Shown here: piece by piece, positions 15,146-22,684 of the stretch | Layout of the letters: each line of letters opens with the position of its first letter | Numbering within the stretch: the first letter of the stretch is position 1 | Assembly: GCA_036382395.1 (NCBI GenBank) | Contig: DASVHW010000426.1 | Span: 1 to 42,319 of the forward strand | Origin: Candidatus Binatia bacterium | Lineage (GTDB): Bacteria > Desulfobacterota > Binatia > HRBIN30 | Length of the DNA stretch: 42,319 nt | Direction of reading: 5' to 3' | Translations under genes and position numbers: made by a program | Notes under the pieces: generated by a model | The model's database searches: none | What the model was told of the DNA's origin: nothing | Seen by the model: the letters and a program-made list of their open reading frames with translations, nothing else

Positions 15146-16408
15146 ATGACAGACGAACGACCGGCGAGGGTCCGCATCGAGGATTTCGCCAACCCACAGT
15201 TTTCCCCGGAGATGGCGCAGCTGCGCGCCTCGGTCGCGCCCCTCGCCGACCAACTACGCCTGGAGGTGGATGTGCTGCTCGCCGACGCGGCGGCGCAGAC
15301 CGGGCTCGACGACTTCGGCGCCCCCGATTTCAAGGAGCGGCTCGGGGCGCTTCTCAACGGGCTGCGGGAGGAGGCGGGTCTGTCACCCTTCGGCGTGGTG
15401 ACCAGCTACACGCAAGTGCTGCAGCTACTGAAAAACCGGCTGCTGATCCAGGACCTGCTCAAGCGGCATCCCGAGATCCACGAGGTGCGCATCGAGCGGC
15501 CGATCATCATCGGCGGGCTGCCCCGCACCGGAACCACGCATCTGCACAACCTGATGTCGACCGACCCGGGGCTGCGCTCGCTGCCCTACTGGGAGAGCCT
15601 CGAACCAGTGCTGGCGGAGTCGGAGCGTCCCGCCCCCGGCGCGCCGGACCCGCGCCTCGCCCGTACGGCGGCCGGGCTGGACGTGCTGGATGCCATGCTG
15701 CCCTATTTCAAGCGCATGCACGAGATGACCGTCGAGCACGCGCACGAGGAGATCCAGCTCCTGGCCATCGACTTCTCGACCATGCTGTTCGAAACCATGG
15801 CGGTCATGCCGACCTGGTTGGACTACTACCGAGCCCACGACCAGACGCCGCACTACGCCTACCTGAAGACCGTGCTTCAGGTGCTGCAGTGGCTGCGCGG
15901 CGGTAGACGCTGGGTATTGAAGTCGCCGCAGCATCTCGAGCAGTTCGGCCCGCTGCAGACGGTGTTCCCCGACGCCACCTTCGTGGTGACCCACCGTGAT
16001 CCGGTCGCCGTGACGGCCTCGATGGTGACCATGGCGGCTTACTGCGCCCGCATGTACGTCGAACGGCCTGACCCGCTCGCCTTCGGCCGGCACTGGTCGG
16101 CGCGCATCGTGGACCTGCTCTCCGCCTGCGTCCGCGATCGCCACCTGCTGCCCGCCGAGGGCTCGATCGACGTCCGCTTCCACGAGTTCATGGCCGACGA
16201 CTTCGCCATGGTGCAGCGGATTTACACGCTTGCCGGCCAGCCGATGACCGCGGATGCCCGCACGGCCATGGACGCCTTTATGGCTGCGCACCCGCGCGGC
16301 AAGTACGGCGCCGTCGTCTACGACCTCACCACCTTCGGGCTCGACCCCGGCGAGCGCCGCGCGGCGTTGCGTTTCTACGTCGACCGCTTTGGCGTGAAGG
16401 ACGAGTGA
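15146..16408 (+). CDS. Sulfotransferase-family protein (Sulfotransfer_3-like)
   Basis: A 420-residue protein of the PAPS-dependent sulfotransferase superfamily. The 5'-phosphosulfate loop is IIGGLPRTGTTHLHNLM (residues 121-137), and the 3'-phosphate-binding part is WVLKSPQHLEQF followed by FPDATFVVTHRDPVAV. An N-terminal helical domain of about 115 residues precedes the fold, as in the large bacterial group of these enzymes found in mycobacteria and proteobacteria. AGGAGGAG lies just ahead of the ATG. It ends the TetR-controlled cluster and converges on the ptsN-like gene with a 32-base gap. It would sulfate a hydroxyl, possibly one produced or used by the neighbouring SDR. Many of these proteins have no proven substrate. 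Confidence 0.85.
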   Translation: MTDERPARVRIEDFANPQFSPEMAQLRASVAPLADQLRLEVDVLLADAAAQTGLDDFGAPDFKERLGALLNGLREEAGLSPFGVVTSYTQVLQLLKNRLLIQDLLKRHPEIHEVRIERPIIIGGLPRTGTTHLHNLMSTDPGLRSLPYWESLEPVLAESERPAPGAPDPRLARTAAGLDVLDAMLPYFKRMHEMTVEHAHEEIQLLAIDFSTMLFETMAVMPTWLDYYRAHDQTPHYAYLKTVLQVLQWLRGGRRWVLKSPQHLEQFGPLQTVFPDATFVVTHRDPVAVTASMVTMAAYCARMYVERPDPLAFGRHWSARIVDLLSACVRDRHLLPAEGSIDVRFHEFMADDFAMVQRIYTLAGQPMTADARTAMDAFMAAHPRGKYGAVVYDLTTFGLDPGERRAALRFYVDRFGVKDE

Positions 16409-16440
16409 TGAGCGACCTTTTGACAGCGGCGGCTGGGCGC

Positions 16441-16905
16441 CTATTCGTTTGTGCGGATCAAGTGCTGCACCTCTTCTGGCGTCGCGGCGTTGCGTACGCT
16501 CTGGCGAAAACGAGCCGACTGCAACAGCATCGACAAGCTGGCGAGGAAGTTGAGATGTTCTCCGGCGGACGCGGGTGACGACAGCACCATCACCACGATC
16601 GAGATCGGCAGGCCGTTGCCTGCTTGGTATACCGCCTGCGGTGAGACCGCCATGGCCGCCAGGATACTGCTGATGCCCTCCAGACGCGCGTGGGGTATGC
16701 TGACGCCGATGTCGACCATCGCCGTGCTCGCCATGGCTTCACGCTCGTGAATGCGTTGGACGGCCTCGGGCGCCAAATGACTGGGTAAGCGGCCCGATGC
16801 AACCAGCCGTTCCACCAGGCCGCTGATCGTCTCACCGAAATCCTCCCAGGCCGGACGGACCATCACGCTTCCGGCCACCAATGCCTCGCTGACGCGAATT
16901 ACCAT
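16441..16905 (-). CDS. PTS EIIA type-2 domain protein, PtsN-like
   Basis: A 154-residue EIIA(Ntr/fructose)-type domain. The phosphorylatable histidine is in VDIGVSIPHARLEGI, matching the G-x-x-x-PH motif of PtsN. LVERLVASGRL and the VVMVLSSPASAGEHLNFLASL segment, which follows the family's hl..l..l pattern, complete the fold. ATG at 16905 is the likely start, with GGAAAG about 7 bases upstream; longer readings run antisense to ribBA. It is a single gene between the convergent sulfotransferase-like gene and divergent ribBA. No HPr or EI is nearby, so it may regulate K+ transport or stress kinases as PtsN does elsewhere. The function is inferred from the family. Confidence 0.85.
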   Translation of the reverse strand: MVIRVSEALVAGSVMVRPAWEDFGETISGLVERLVASGRLPSHLAPEAVQRIHEREAMASTAMVDIGVSIPHARLEGISSILAAMAVSPQAVYQAGNGLPISIVVMVLSSPASAGEHLNFLASLSMLLQSARFRQSVRNAATPEEVQHLIRTNE

Positions 16906-17008
16906 ACCTGCGCTTTCCTTACCGTGTCGGCAGCCTGGATGGGAAGTGCTGGCTGCAACCGCCTGGCTCATATGCCCGCATCTGGCGGACGGCAAGCCCC
17001 CGGAGCCA

Positions 17009-17048
17009 GCAAAACGCTTTTGCGGAGGCGTCCACGGCGCGCTATAAG
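17009..17048 (+). promoter_or_regulatory. Predicted ribBA promoter with an overlapping dyad
   Basis: TTGCGG (17020-17025), 17 bases, TATAAG (17043-17048). The ATG of ribBA is only 8 bases beyond, so the transcript would be nearly leaderless. A dyad GCAAAA-CGC-TTTTGC (17009-17023) overlaps the -35 box and may be an operator. The rest of the 151-base intergenic region (16906-17056) shows no FMN-riboswitch features. Confidence 0.45.
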
Positions 17049-17056
17049 TTTGGAGC

Positions 17057-18298
17057 ATGTTCACGACCTTTCGCCGGCCGCCGAAGCGACCCCGGCTAAT
17101 CAGCCCCATTGAAGACGCCATCGCCGACATCCGCAACGGCAAGATGGTCATCCTCATGGACGACGAGAGTCGTGAGAACGAGGGCGATCTCTGCCTGGCG
17201 GCAGAGAAGGTGACGCCTGAGGCCATCAACTTCATGGCCAAGTACGGGCGCGGCCTCATCTGCCTGACCCTGACCGAAGAGCGCATCCACGAGCTCGGCC
17301 TCAACATGATGGTGGCGGAGAACCGCGCGCCGCTGGGTACGGCGTTCACCGTGTCCATCGATGCGCGGCACGGCATCACCCATGGCATCTCGGCCCCTGA
17401 TCGGGCGACGACGATTCTCGCTGCGATTGACGGCCGCACGCGCCCCAGCGACCTGGTGATTCCCGGCCATGTCTTTCCCCTGCGGGCACGCCGTGGCGGC
17501 GTTCTCGTGCGCACCGGTCAGACGGAAGGCTCGGTCGATCTCTCGCGGCTGGCCGGCCTGAAGGCGGCCGGGGTCATTTGCGAGATCATGAAAGAGGACG
17601 GCAGCATGGCGCGGCTGCCGGACCTGCAACGCTTTGCCGCCACCCATGGACTGAGAATCTGCACGGTGGCCGATCTCGTCCACTATCGGCTGCGCTGCGA
17701 CTCGTTGGTGCATCGTGTCGCCGAAGCGCGCCTCAACAGCCGCTACGGCGGCGAGTTCCGCATCTTCGTCTACCACACCGATGTGGATGACGGCGAGCAT
17801 GTGGTGCTGCTGAAAGGCGACATCCGCCCCGACGAGCCTGTCCTGGTGCGGGCGCACGCTGAGTTCCTGCCTGGGGATGTCTTCCGCATGGCAGAGCGAA
17901 ACACCGCGGCCTTGTTGCACGAAGCCATGCGGGTCATCGCCCGGGAAGGCAAAGGCGTGGTGCTGTATCTGCGCCGTGAAGGGCGGGGCCCCGAGATTCT
18001 GGAATCTTCCGGCAAGCCGGGCGGGTCGCAGCGCCAAGCGGCACGCACGCCGAGCACGGACCCGGTGACACGGCAGCGTGATTTTCGTGAGTACGGTATC
18101 GGCGCGCAAATCTTGCGCGATGTGGGTGTCGGCAAGATACGGCTGTTGAGCAATTCCCCGCGCAACCTCGTCAGTCTGCCGGGTTACGGGCTCGAGATCC
18201 TCGACTGCGTCCCGCTGCGACTGGACACCCCGCGCAAGTCGGCACGCAAGGCCAGCCAGACGCGGCCGCAGCGCACCCGCACCGTGCGCCCCGGCTAG
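17057..18298 (+). CDS. ribBA: RibBA-like: DHBP synthase domain plus a GTP cyclohydrolase II domain lacking its zinc cysteines
   Basis: A 413-residue fusion. Residues 1-215 form an intact 3,4-dihydroxy-2-butanone-4-phosphate synthase: DDESRENEGD (35-44), the TH-GISAPDR segment, PGHVFPLRA, GQTEGSVDL and CEIMKEDGS. Residues 220-390 resemble GTP cyclohydrolase II, with LYLRREGRG and YGIGAQILRDVGVGKIRLLS. However, the three zinc-binding cysteines are absent: the usual HSECLTGD reads HAEFLPGD (F270), and the usual RCDCG reads ERNTA (R281, T283). The NKL-x-AYxLQ...DTVEAN block is also replaced by a Ser/Pro/Gly-rich stretch of similar length. The DHBP half should work for riboflavin synthesis, while GTP opening is doubtful and would need a separate RibA. 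This resembles RibBX-type proteins. A basic 25-residue tail ends the protein. Confidence 0.9.
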   Translation: MFTTFRRPPKRPRLISPIEDAIADIRNGKMVILMDDESRENEGDLCLAAEKVTPEAINFMAKYGRGLICLTLTEERIHELGLNMMVAENRAPLGTAFTVSIDARHGITHGISAPDRATTILAAIDGRTRPSDLVIPGHVFPLRARRGGVLVRTGQTEGSVDLSRLAGLKAAGVICEIMKEDGSMARLPDLQRFAATHGLRICTVADLVHYRLRCDSLVHRVAEARLNSRYGGEFRIFVYHTDVDDGEHVVLLKGDIRPDEPVLVRAHAEFLPGDVFRMAERNTAALLHEAMRVIAREGKGVVLYLRREGRGPEILESSGKPGGSQRQAARTPSTDPVTRQRDFREYGIGAQILRDVGVGKIRLLSNSPRNLVSLPGYGLEILDCVPLRLDTPRKSARKASQTRPQRTRTVRPG

Positions 18299-18325
18299 CC
18301 CCGGGCGAGGCCATCCAAAGCCGTC

Positions 18326-19228
18326 CTACTCTTGGTTGAAAAGCTTGCTCGGCTCGAAGGTGTAGATGAACCCGGCGCGGGCGCCAACGTCTTCACTGCC
18401 GGCGATCAGGCCAACGCTGGCGCCCAGGTAGAGCGTGCCGGCGCCCCGCTGCGCTTGCAGTCCCGCTCGGAATGCCGACTGCGCGTTGTCGTTATGGGTG
18501 AATGCCAGCCCGACGAGCTCACCAACTAATCTCACGGTGACGGAACCGGCCTCGACAAGACCGAGCGGCTGCGAGGCCACCGCCACATCATAGTGGAAGG
18601 TATCGTCTTGCCCCCCGGCTTTGAACGCATTGCTGTTCGGAATGGTAGGTCCGGAGTTGCCGAGCAGAAGGATTCCCAGGTTGACGTGGGCGGTCACTGG
18701 CCCCAGATTCTTGGAGGCCAATACGTCGGCTCCGAAATCGGTATCGTCGGTGCCCAGACGGTCGTTGCGGTTGGCGTCTGGCAGCTTCGCGCCGAAGCGG
18801 ATGCCGAAAGCGGGAAGCCTCTCTCCCTCGTGCGCCAGGCGCACCTTGGTGAACATGCGCAGGTCACCCGAACCAAACTGCCGGTTGGTCTTGCCGTTGG
18901 TGGCTTCCTCATTCAGATAAAGCGTCTCGTAGCTCGCTTGAATCTCCGCCCATCCGCCGGCTCCCATGTGAAAGCTGAACTGCGGAATCGCAACGAGGTC
19001 TTGCCGCCGCAACGCCCCGGGCGGCGTGAACGGCGGGAAGCGCAGATTCCTGAAATACTCCACGCCCACAACGGCCTCGGCAATGCCGTGAGGAAGCGTG
19101 TCCACCTGCTCGGCAGCCAGCGGCAGGAGCGAATAGCCGCGGGCGGCGGCCGGGAACCAGGCGCCGAGAAGCGCCATGGCCCCCGTCACCGTCCAGTATC
19201 TCCAAGAGAATCGCCAGCACATTGCCAT
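18326..19228 (-). CDS. Predicted outer-membrane beta-barrel protein, unrecognised family
   Basis: A 300-residue protein with an N-terminal signal peptide (about residues 1-29, hydrophobic core VTGAMALLGAWF, then PAAARG). The mature part alternates polar and hydrophobic residues in short strands, such as WAEIQASYETLYL, DLRMFTKVRLA and AGTLYLGASVGLIA. It ends near an aromatic strand, ARAGFIYTFEPSKLF, as outer-membrane barrels do. Glycine and asparagine turns are frequent. It resembles the transporter-like barrels grouped with the MetA-pathway-of-phenol-degradation family, but no firm motif was found. ATG at 19228 is preferred because the signal peptide starts there. It is divergent from dsbD with about 65 bases between starts, and convergent with ribBA. 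Confidence 0.65.
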   Translation of the reverse strand: MAMCWRFSWRYWTVTGAMALLGAWFPAAARGYSLLPLAAEQVDTLPHGIAEAVVGVEYFRNLRFPPFTPPGALRRQDLVAIPQFSFHMGAGGWAEIQASYETLYLNEEATNGKTNRQFGSGDLRMFTKVRLAHEGERLPAFGIRFGAKLPDANRNDRLGTDDTDFGADVLASKNLGPVTAHVNLGILLLGNSGPTIPNSNAFKAGGQDDTFHYDVAVASQPLGLVEAGSVTVRLVGELVGLAFTHNDNAQSAFRAGLQAQRGAGTLYLGASVGLIAGSEDVGARAGFIYTFEPSKLFNQE

Positions 19229-19293
19229 CGTTGGACTTTCGCCTACTCTGCGGCAGAATTGCAAGAGTCGAGCTCGTATGCTTGCATTTCGTT

Positions 19294-21033
19294 GTGCGTC
19301 CAGCGCATCGGGTAATCGTCGCGCTCATCTTCATCGTGAGTACTGCGAGCGGTGTCGCGGCAAGGGATCGGGTTACGTTGCGCCTCCTGCTTGACAGCGA
19401 GGAGGCGGTGCGTGGCGGCCAGACCGGCCTGGAAATCCTCCCCGAAATCGAGCCGGGCTGGCACATCAACGCGCACCAGCCAACGGAGCCATACCTGATA
19501 CCCACCGAGGTGCGATTGACTCTGCCACTAGGCGTCTCCACCGACACGTTGACCTATCCACTCCCGGATCGGAAGCCGTTCGCGTTCGCCCAAGGCAAGG
19601 AGCTTCTGGTGTACGAAGGGCGGCCGGGCGTCCGCACGGCGCTGAACGTCCCGGCGGATTTCGATGGCGCACGTCTCCGCATCGAAGCCGCCTTACGCTA
19701 CCAGGCCTGCAACAATGTCACGTGCCTGCCACCGGCGACGGTCTCGGCCGAACTCGTCGTGCCGGTAAGTGCGACCGTTGCGGCACCACGAGCGACGCCG
19801 GTGGCGAGGACGATACCGGAGCAGACCGAAGCCGTCTTCGATGCGGGCACCTGGCTTGCGCGTCACGGTCTCGGGACCACCCTGCTGCTGGTTGCGCTGC
19901 TGGGTTTGGGCCTGAACCTGACGCCGTGCGTGTATCCGTTGATTTCGGTCACCGTCGCGTATTTCGGCTCACAAGGCCGGCGCCGCGATGCGCACGTGGC
20001 GGCGCTGGCGGCGATCTACGTGCTGGGAATCACGCTCAGCTTCTCCCTGGCCGGCGTGGCCGCCTCGCTGTCGGGCGGCCTATTCGGAGCGGCGCTGCAG
20101 AAGCCGCCCGTGCTCTTCTTCATCGCAGCGGTTTTGGTCGCGCTGGCGTTGAGTTCCTTCGGCCTCTACCAGCTGCAGCCACCGGCGTGGGCCCTGCGCC
20201 GCGTGAGCGGCTCGGTGCACGGCGCCTTCGGAGCCTTCTTCATGGGACTGACGATGGGGGTTGTCGCGGCACCATGCGTTGGGCCGGTCGTGCTGGGGTT
20301 GCTGCTCTTCGTTGGCAGCCGGCAGGACGGATTGTTGGGTTTCGAACTGTTTGCCGCGCTTGGCCTGGGCATGGGACTGCCGTATCTGGCCCTCGCCATG
20401 GCGGCGGGATCGATCAAAGCCTTGCCGCGCTCGGGCGAATGGCTGGTGTGGGTCGAGCGAGTCTTTGGTGTCGTGCTGCTGGCTCTGGCAGCATACTTGG
20501 TAGAGCCGCTGCTGCCGAAGACCATCAGCCGCTTCTTGCTTCCTGGGCTGGCCGCCGCCGGCGGCATCCACCTGGGCTTCATCGACCGGTCTGGCCTGGG
20601 CATGCGCTACTTCCCATCGTTCAAGCGACTCACGGGCATTGCTGCGGTTGTCATCGCGGCCTGGGCCGTGATGCCGCAGCGTCCTGAAAGCGCGATTTCC
20701 TGGCAGCCGTTCGAAGCCGCGAGCCTGGAGGGGGCACGCAACAGCGGCAGGCCCGCGGTCGTCGATTTTCTCGCCGATTGGTGCGTCCCGTGCCGGGAAA
20801 TGGACCATACAACATTTCGCGATTCCCAAGTGCGGCAGCAAGCCGAACGCTTCGCCATGTTCAAAGCCGACATCACCCAGGATTCGGAGGGGACAGACGA
20901 AATCGTCGGTCGCTACCGCGTACGCGGTGTACCGACCGTGCTTGTGTTCGACAGCTCCGGACGCGAGGTGCAGCGGCTGATCGGCTATATCGGGCCCGAG
21001 GAAATGGCGAAGGCCATGCATGGCGTGCAGTGA
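19294..21033 (+). CDS. dsbD: Thiol:disulfide interchange protein DsbD
   Basis: A 579-residue membrane protein that carries electrons from cytoplasmic thioredoxin to periplasmic disulfide reductases and cytochrome c maturation. All three modules are present. The N-terminal periplasmic domain has the C139/C144 pair in CNNVTC. A central domain of about eight helices has membrane cysteines in LTPCVYP (C212) and AAPCVGP (C328). The C-terminal thioredoxin-like domain has WCVPC (C497/C500). The GTG at 19294 gives a compact signal peptide, RPAHRVIVALIFIVSTASG. In-frame TTG codons at 19222 and 19282 are alternatives, the first overlapping the divergent gene. Length and cysteine set indicate a working protein. 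No ccm or dsbC gene is adjacent. Confidence 0.92.
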   Translation: MRPAHRVIVALIFIVSTASGVAARDRVTLRLLLDSEEAVRGGQTGLEILPEIEPGWHINAHQPTEPYLIPTEVRLTLPLGVSTDTLTYPLPDRKPFAFAQGKELLVYEGRPGVRTALNVPADFDGARLRIEAALRYQACNNVTCLPPATVSAELVVPVSATVAAPRATPVARTIPEQTEAVFDAGTWLARHGLGTTLLLVALLGLGLNLTPCVYPLISVTVAYFGSQGRRRDAHVAALAAIYVLGITLSFSLAGVAASLSGGLFGAALQKPPVLFFIAAVLVALALSSFGLYQLQPPAWALRRVSGSVHGAFGAFFMGLTMGVVAAPCVGPVVLGLLLFVGSRQDGLLGFELFAALGLGMGLPYLALAMAAGSIKALPRSGEWLVWVERVFGVVLLALAAYLVEPLLPKTISRFLLPGLAAAGGIHLGFIDRSGLGMRYFPSFKRLTGIAAVVIAAWAVMPQRPESAISWQPFEAASLEGARNSGRPAVVDFLADWCVPCREMDHTTFRDSQVRQQAERFAMFKADITQDSEGTDEIVGRYRVRGVPTVLVFDSSGREVQRLIGYIGPEEMAKAMHGVQ

Positions 21034-21039
21034 GCGCCC

Positions 21040-21068
21040 TTGGCTTGTGGCGCAAGCCGCGCTACACT
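21040..21068 (+). promoter_or_regulatory. Predicted promoter and hairpin between dsbD and the DEAD-box helicase
   Basis: TTGGCT (21040-21045), a 17-base spacer and TACACT (21063-21068) form a plausible promoter for the helicase, whose GTG start is at 21078. The spacer overlaps a hairpin, GGCTTG-TGGCG-CAAGCC (21042-21058), starting 8 bases after the dsbD stop. The hairpin could terminate dsbD mRNA weakly or regulate the promoter. Confidence 0.35.
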
Positions 21069-21077
21069 GCCACCGTA

Positions 21078-22406
21078 GTGAATGACCCGTCGTCGCCCGC
21101 CGGCAGTTCTCCTACACTCAACGAACCTATCGTGAGCTTCCGTTCGTTCGCGCTGCCCGAGGTCGTGCAGCAAGGCATTGATGCCGCGGGCTTCACGACC
21201 TGTACGCCGATTCAACAGCGCGCGCTGCCGCCGGCGCTGGCGGGCAAAGACGTGGCCGGGCAGGCGCAGACCGGCACCGGCAAGACGGCGACGTTCTTGA
21301 TCACGGCGTTCACCAAGCTGCTGCAGCACCGTCCCCCGGCGCTTCCGGATCCCGCCCCGCGCGCGCTCGTTATCGCCCCGACGCGTGAGTTGGTCGTGCA
21401 GATCTTGCACGACGCCGAGCAACTGGGCCGCTTCACCGGTCTCTCGATGCAGGCGGTGTTCGGGGGTATCGATTACCGCAAGCAACGCGATCTGCTGCGG
21501 CAAGGGTGCGACATCCTCGTCGGCACCCCTGGCCGGCTCATCGACTACTTCAAGCAGCAGGTGTACAGCCTACGGCGTATCGAGCTGCTGGTGATCGATG
21601 AAGCCGATCGGCTGTTCGATATGGGATTCATTGCCGATCTCCGCTTTCTTCTGCGCCGCCTGCCGCCGTACAACAAGCGACAATCGATGCTGTTCTCGGC
21701 GACGTTGTCCTACACCGTGATGGAGCTGGCCTACGAGCACATGAACGATCCGGTCAGGGTCGCCGTCAGCCCCGAGCAGGTAACGGCGGCTAACGTGGAA
21801 CACGTGCTGTATCACGTCGGGTCTCACGAGAAACTCCCCCTCCTGCTGGGCCTGTTTCGGCGCGAGCAGCCGACGCGGGTGCTGATCTTCGTGAACACCA
21901 AACGTGCCGGCGAATGGCTGGCGCGCCGGCTGAGCGAGAATGGTCTCGCCGCCAAGGCGATCACCGGCGATCTCGATCAGCGGGCGCGTCTTCGCCTGAT
22001 GCACGACTTCAAATCCGGTGGTTTGCTGATCCTGGTGGCCACCGACGTCGCTTCCCGCGGCCTGCACATCGATGACGTGAGCCACGTCATCAACTACGAC
22101 CTGCCACAGGACGCCGAGAATTACGTCCACCGTGTCGGTCGTACGGCACGCGCCGGCGCGTCAGGAAAGGCGATCACTCTTGCCTGCGAGGAGTACGTCG
22201 AATCGCTCGAGAGCATCGAACAGCTCACGGGCTTCAAGATTCCGGTAGAAGACACGCGCGATGAGTTGTTCGTACGCCCGCTGCCGCCGCACGGTGGCGC
22301 GCGCCATCAAGGGCATGCGCGCCCCTCGCCGCCCACGCCCCGTCGCCAGAGCCGGCGCCGTGCCCGGGGCAACGGGCGCCACGGCGTCGGCGCAGACGCA
22401 TCCTAG
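21078..22406 (+). CDS. DEAD-box ATP-dependent RNA helicase, RhlB/RhlE-like
   Basis: A 442-residue RNA helicase. In order: Q-motif (FTTCTPIQQRALPPAL), motif I GQAQTGTGKTA, Ia APTRELVVQ, GG and TPGRL, motif II VIDEADRLFDMGF, motif III FSATLS, then IV VLIFVNTK, V VATDVASRGLHIDDV and VI YVHRVGRTARAG. DEADRLFDMGF resembles RhlB. The last 45 residues are Arg/Pro/Gly-rich, as in many RNA-binding tails. The GTG at 21078 is the most likely start because it lies beyond the dsbD stop and keeps a complete Q-motif; GTG 21132 is an alternative. A cold-shock protein gene follows at 55 bases, a familiar partnership for mRNA unwinding in the cold. Confidence 0.93.
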   Translation: MNDPSSPAGSSPTLNEPIVSFRSFALPEVVQQGIDAAGFTTCTPIQQRALPPALAGKDVAGQAQTGTGKTATFLITAFTKLLQHRPPALPDPAPRALVIAPTRELVVQILHDAEQLGRFTGLSMQAVFGGIDYRKQRDLLRQGCDILVGTPGRLIDYFKQQVYSLRRIELLVIDEADRLFDMGFIADLRFLLRRLPPYNKRQSMLFSATLSYTVMELAYEHMNDPVRVAVSPEQVTAANVEHVLYHVGSHEKLPLLLGLFRREQPTRVLIFVNTKRAGEWLARRLSENGLAAKAITGDLDQRARLRLMHDFKSGGLLILVATDVASRGLHIDDVSHVINYDLPQDAENYVHRVGRTARAGASGKAITLACEEYVESLESIEQLTGFKIPVEDTRDELFVRPLPPHGGARHQGHARPSPPTPRRQSRRRARGNGRHGVGADAS

Positions 22407-22461
22407 GGCCGCAGTGCAAGATCGAAAAGCGCTTCCAGTGTAGAGTACAGAGGAGGGAATC

Positions 22462-22665
22462 ATGTTCGGCACAATCAAGAAGGTCGTCCGGGATAAAGGA
22501 TTCGGTTTTGTCGTTCCCGACGACGGCAGCGACGATGTCTTCTTCCACCGCTCGCGCCTCGCTCCCAAAGTCGTCTTCGAAGACCTGCGCGAAGGTGACG
22601 AGGTGGAGTTCCAGGTGACCCAGGGCGAGAAGGGGCCGCAGGCGAACAATCTGAAGGTCCGCTAG
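22462..22665 (+). CDS. CspA-family cold-shock protein
   Basis: A 67-residue single cold-shock domain that binds single-stranded nucleic acid and acts as an RNA chaperone. RNP-1 is KGFGFVVPD (residues 12-20) and RNP-2 is DVFFHRSRL (25-33). The N-terminus (MFGTIKKVVRDKGFGF) differs from the usual MxTGTVKWFN, lacking the W, as in less typical Csp proteins. A strong GAGGAGG ribosome-binding site precedes the ATG. It lies between the DEAD-box helicase and lnt, all on the same strand. Cold induction is not shown by the sequence: no long structured 5' leader is present. Confidence 0.93.
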   Translation: MFGTIKKVVRDKGFGFVVPDDGSDDVFFHRSRLAPKVVFEDLREGDEVEFQVTQGEKGPQANNLKVR

Positions 22666-22684
22666 GCGGCTTCCAACAAGGCGT

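Noticed and set aside
16906-17056. FMN riboswitch upstream of ribBA
   Set aside because: The conserved RFN sequence blocks were not found, and the predicted leader is only a few bases long.
16906-17514. Extension of the ptsN-like frame to 357 codons
   Set aside because: The extra N-terminal part is antisense to ribBA, whose DHBP-synthase motifs are unmistakable; the EIIA fold starts at the ATG at 16905.
19229-19293. Promoter TTGCAA/TATGCT for dsbD
   Set aside because: The spacing between the boxes is only 12 bases, too short for a sigma-70 promoter.
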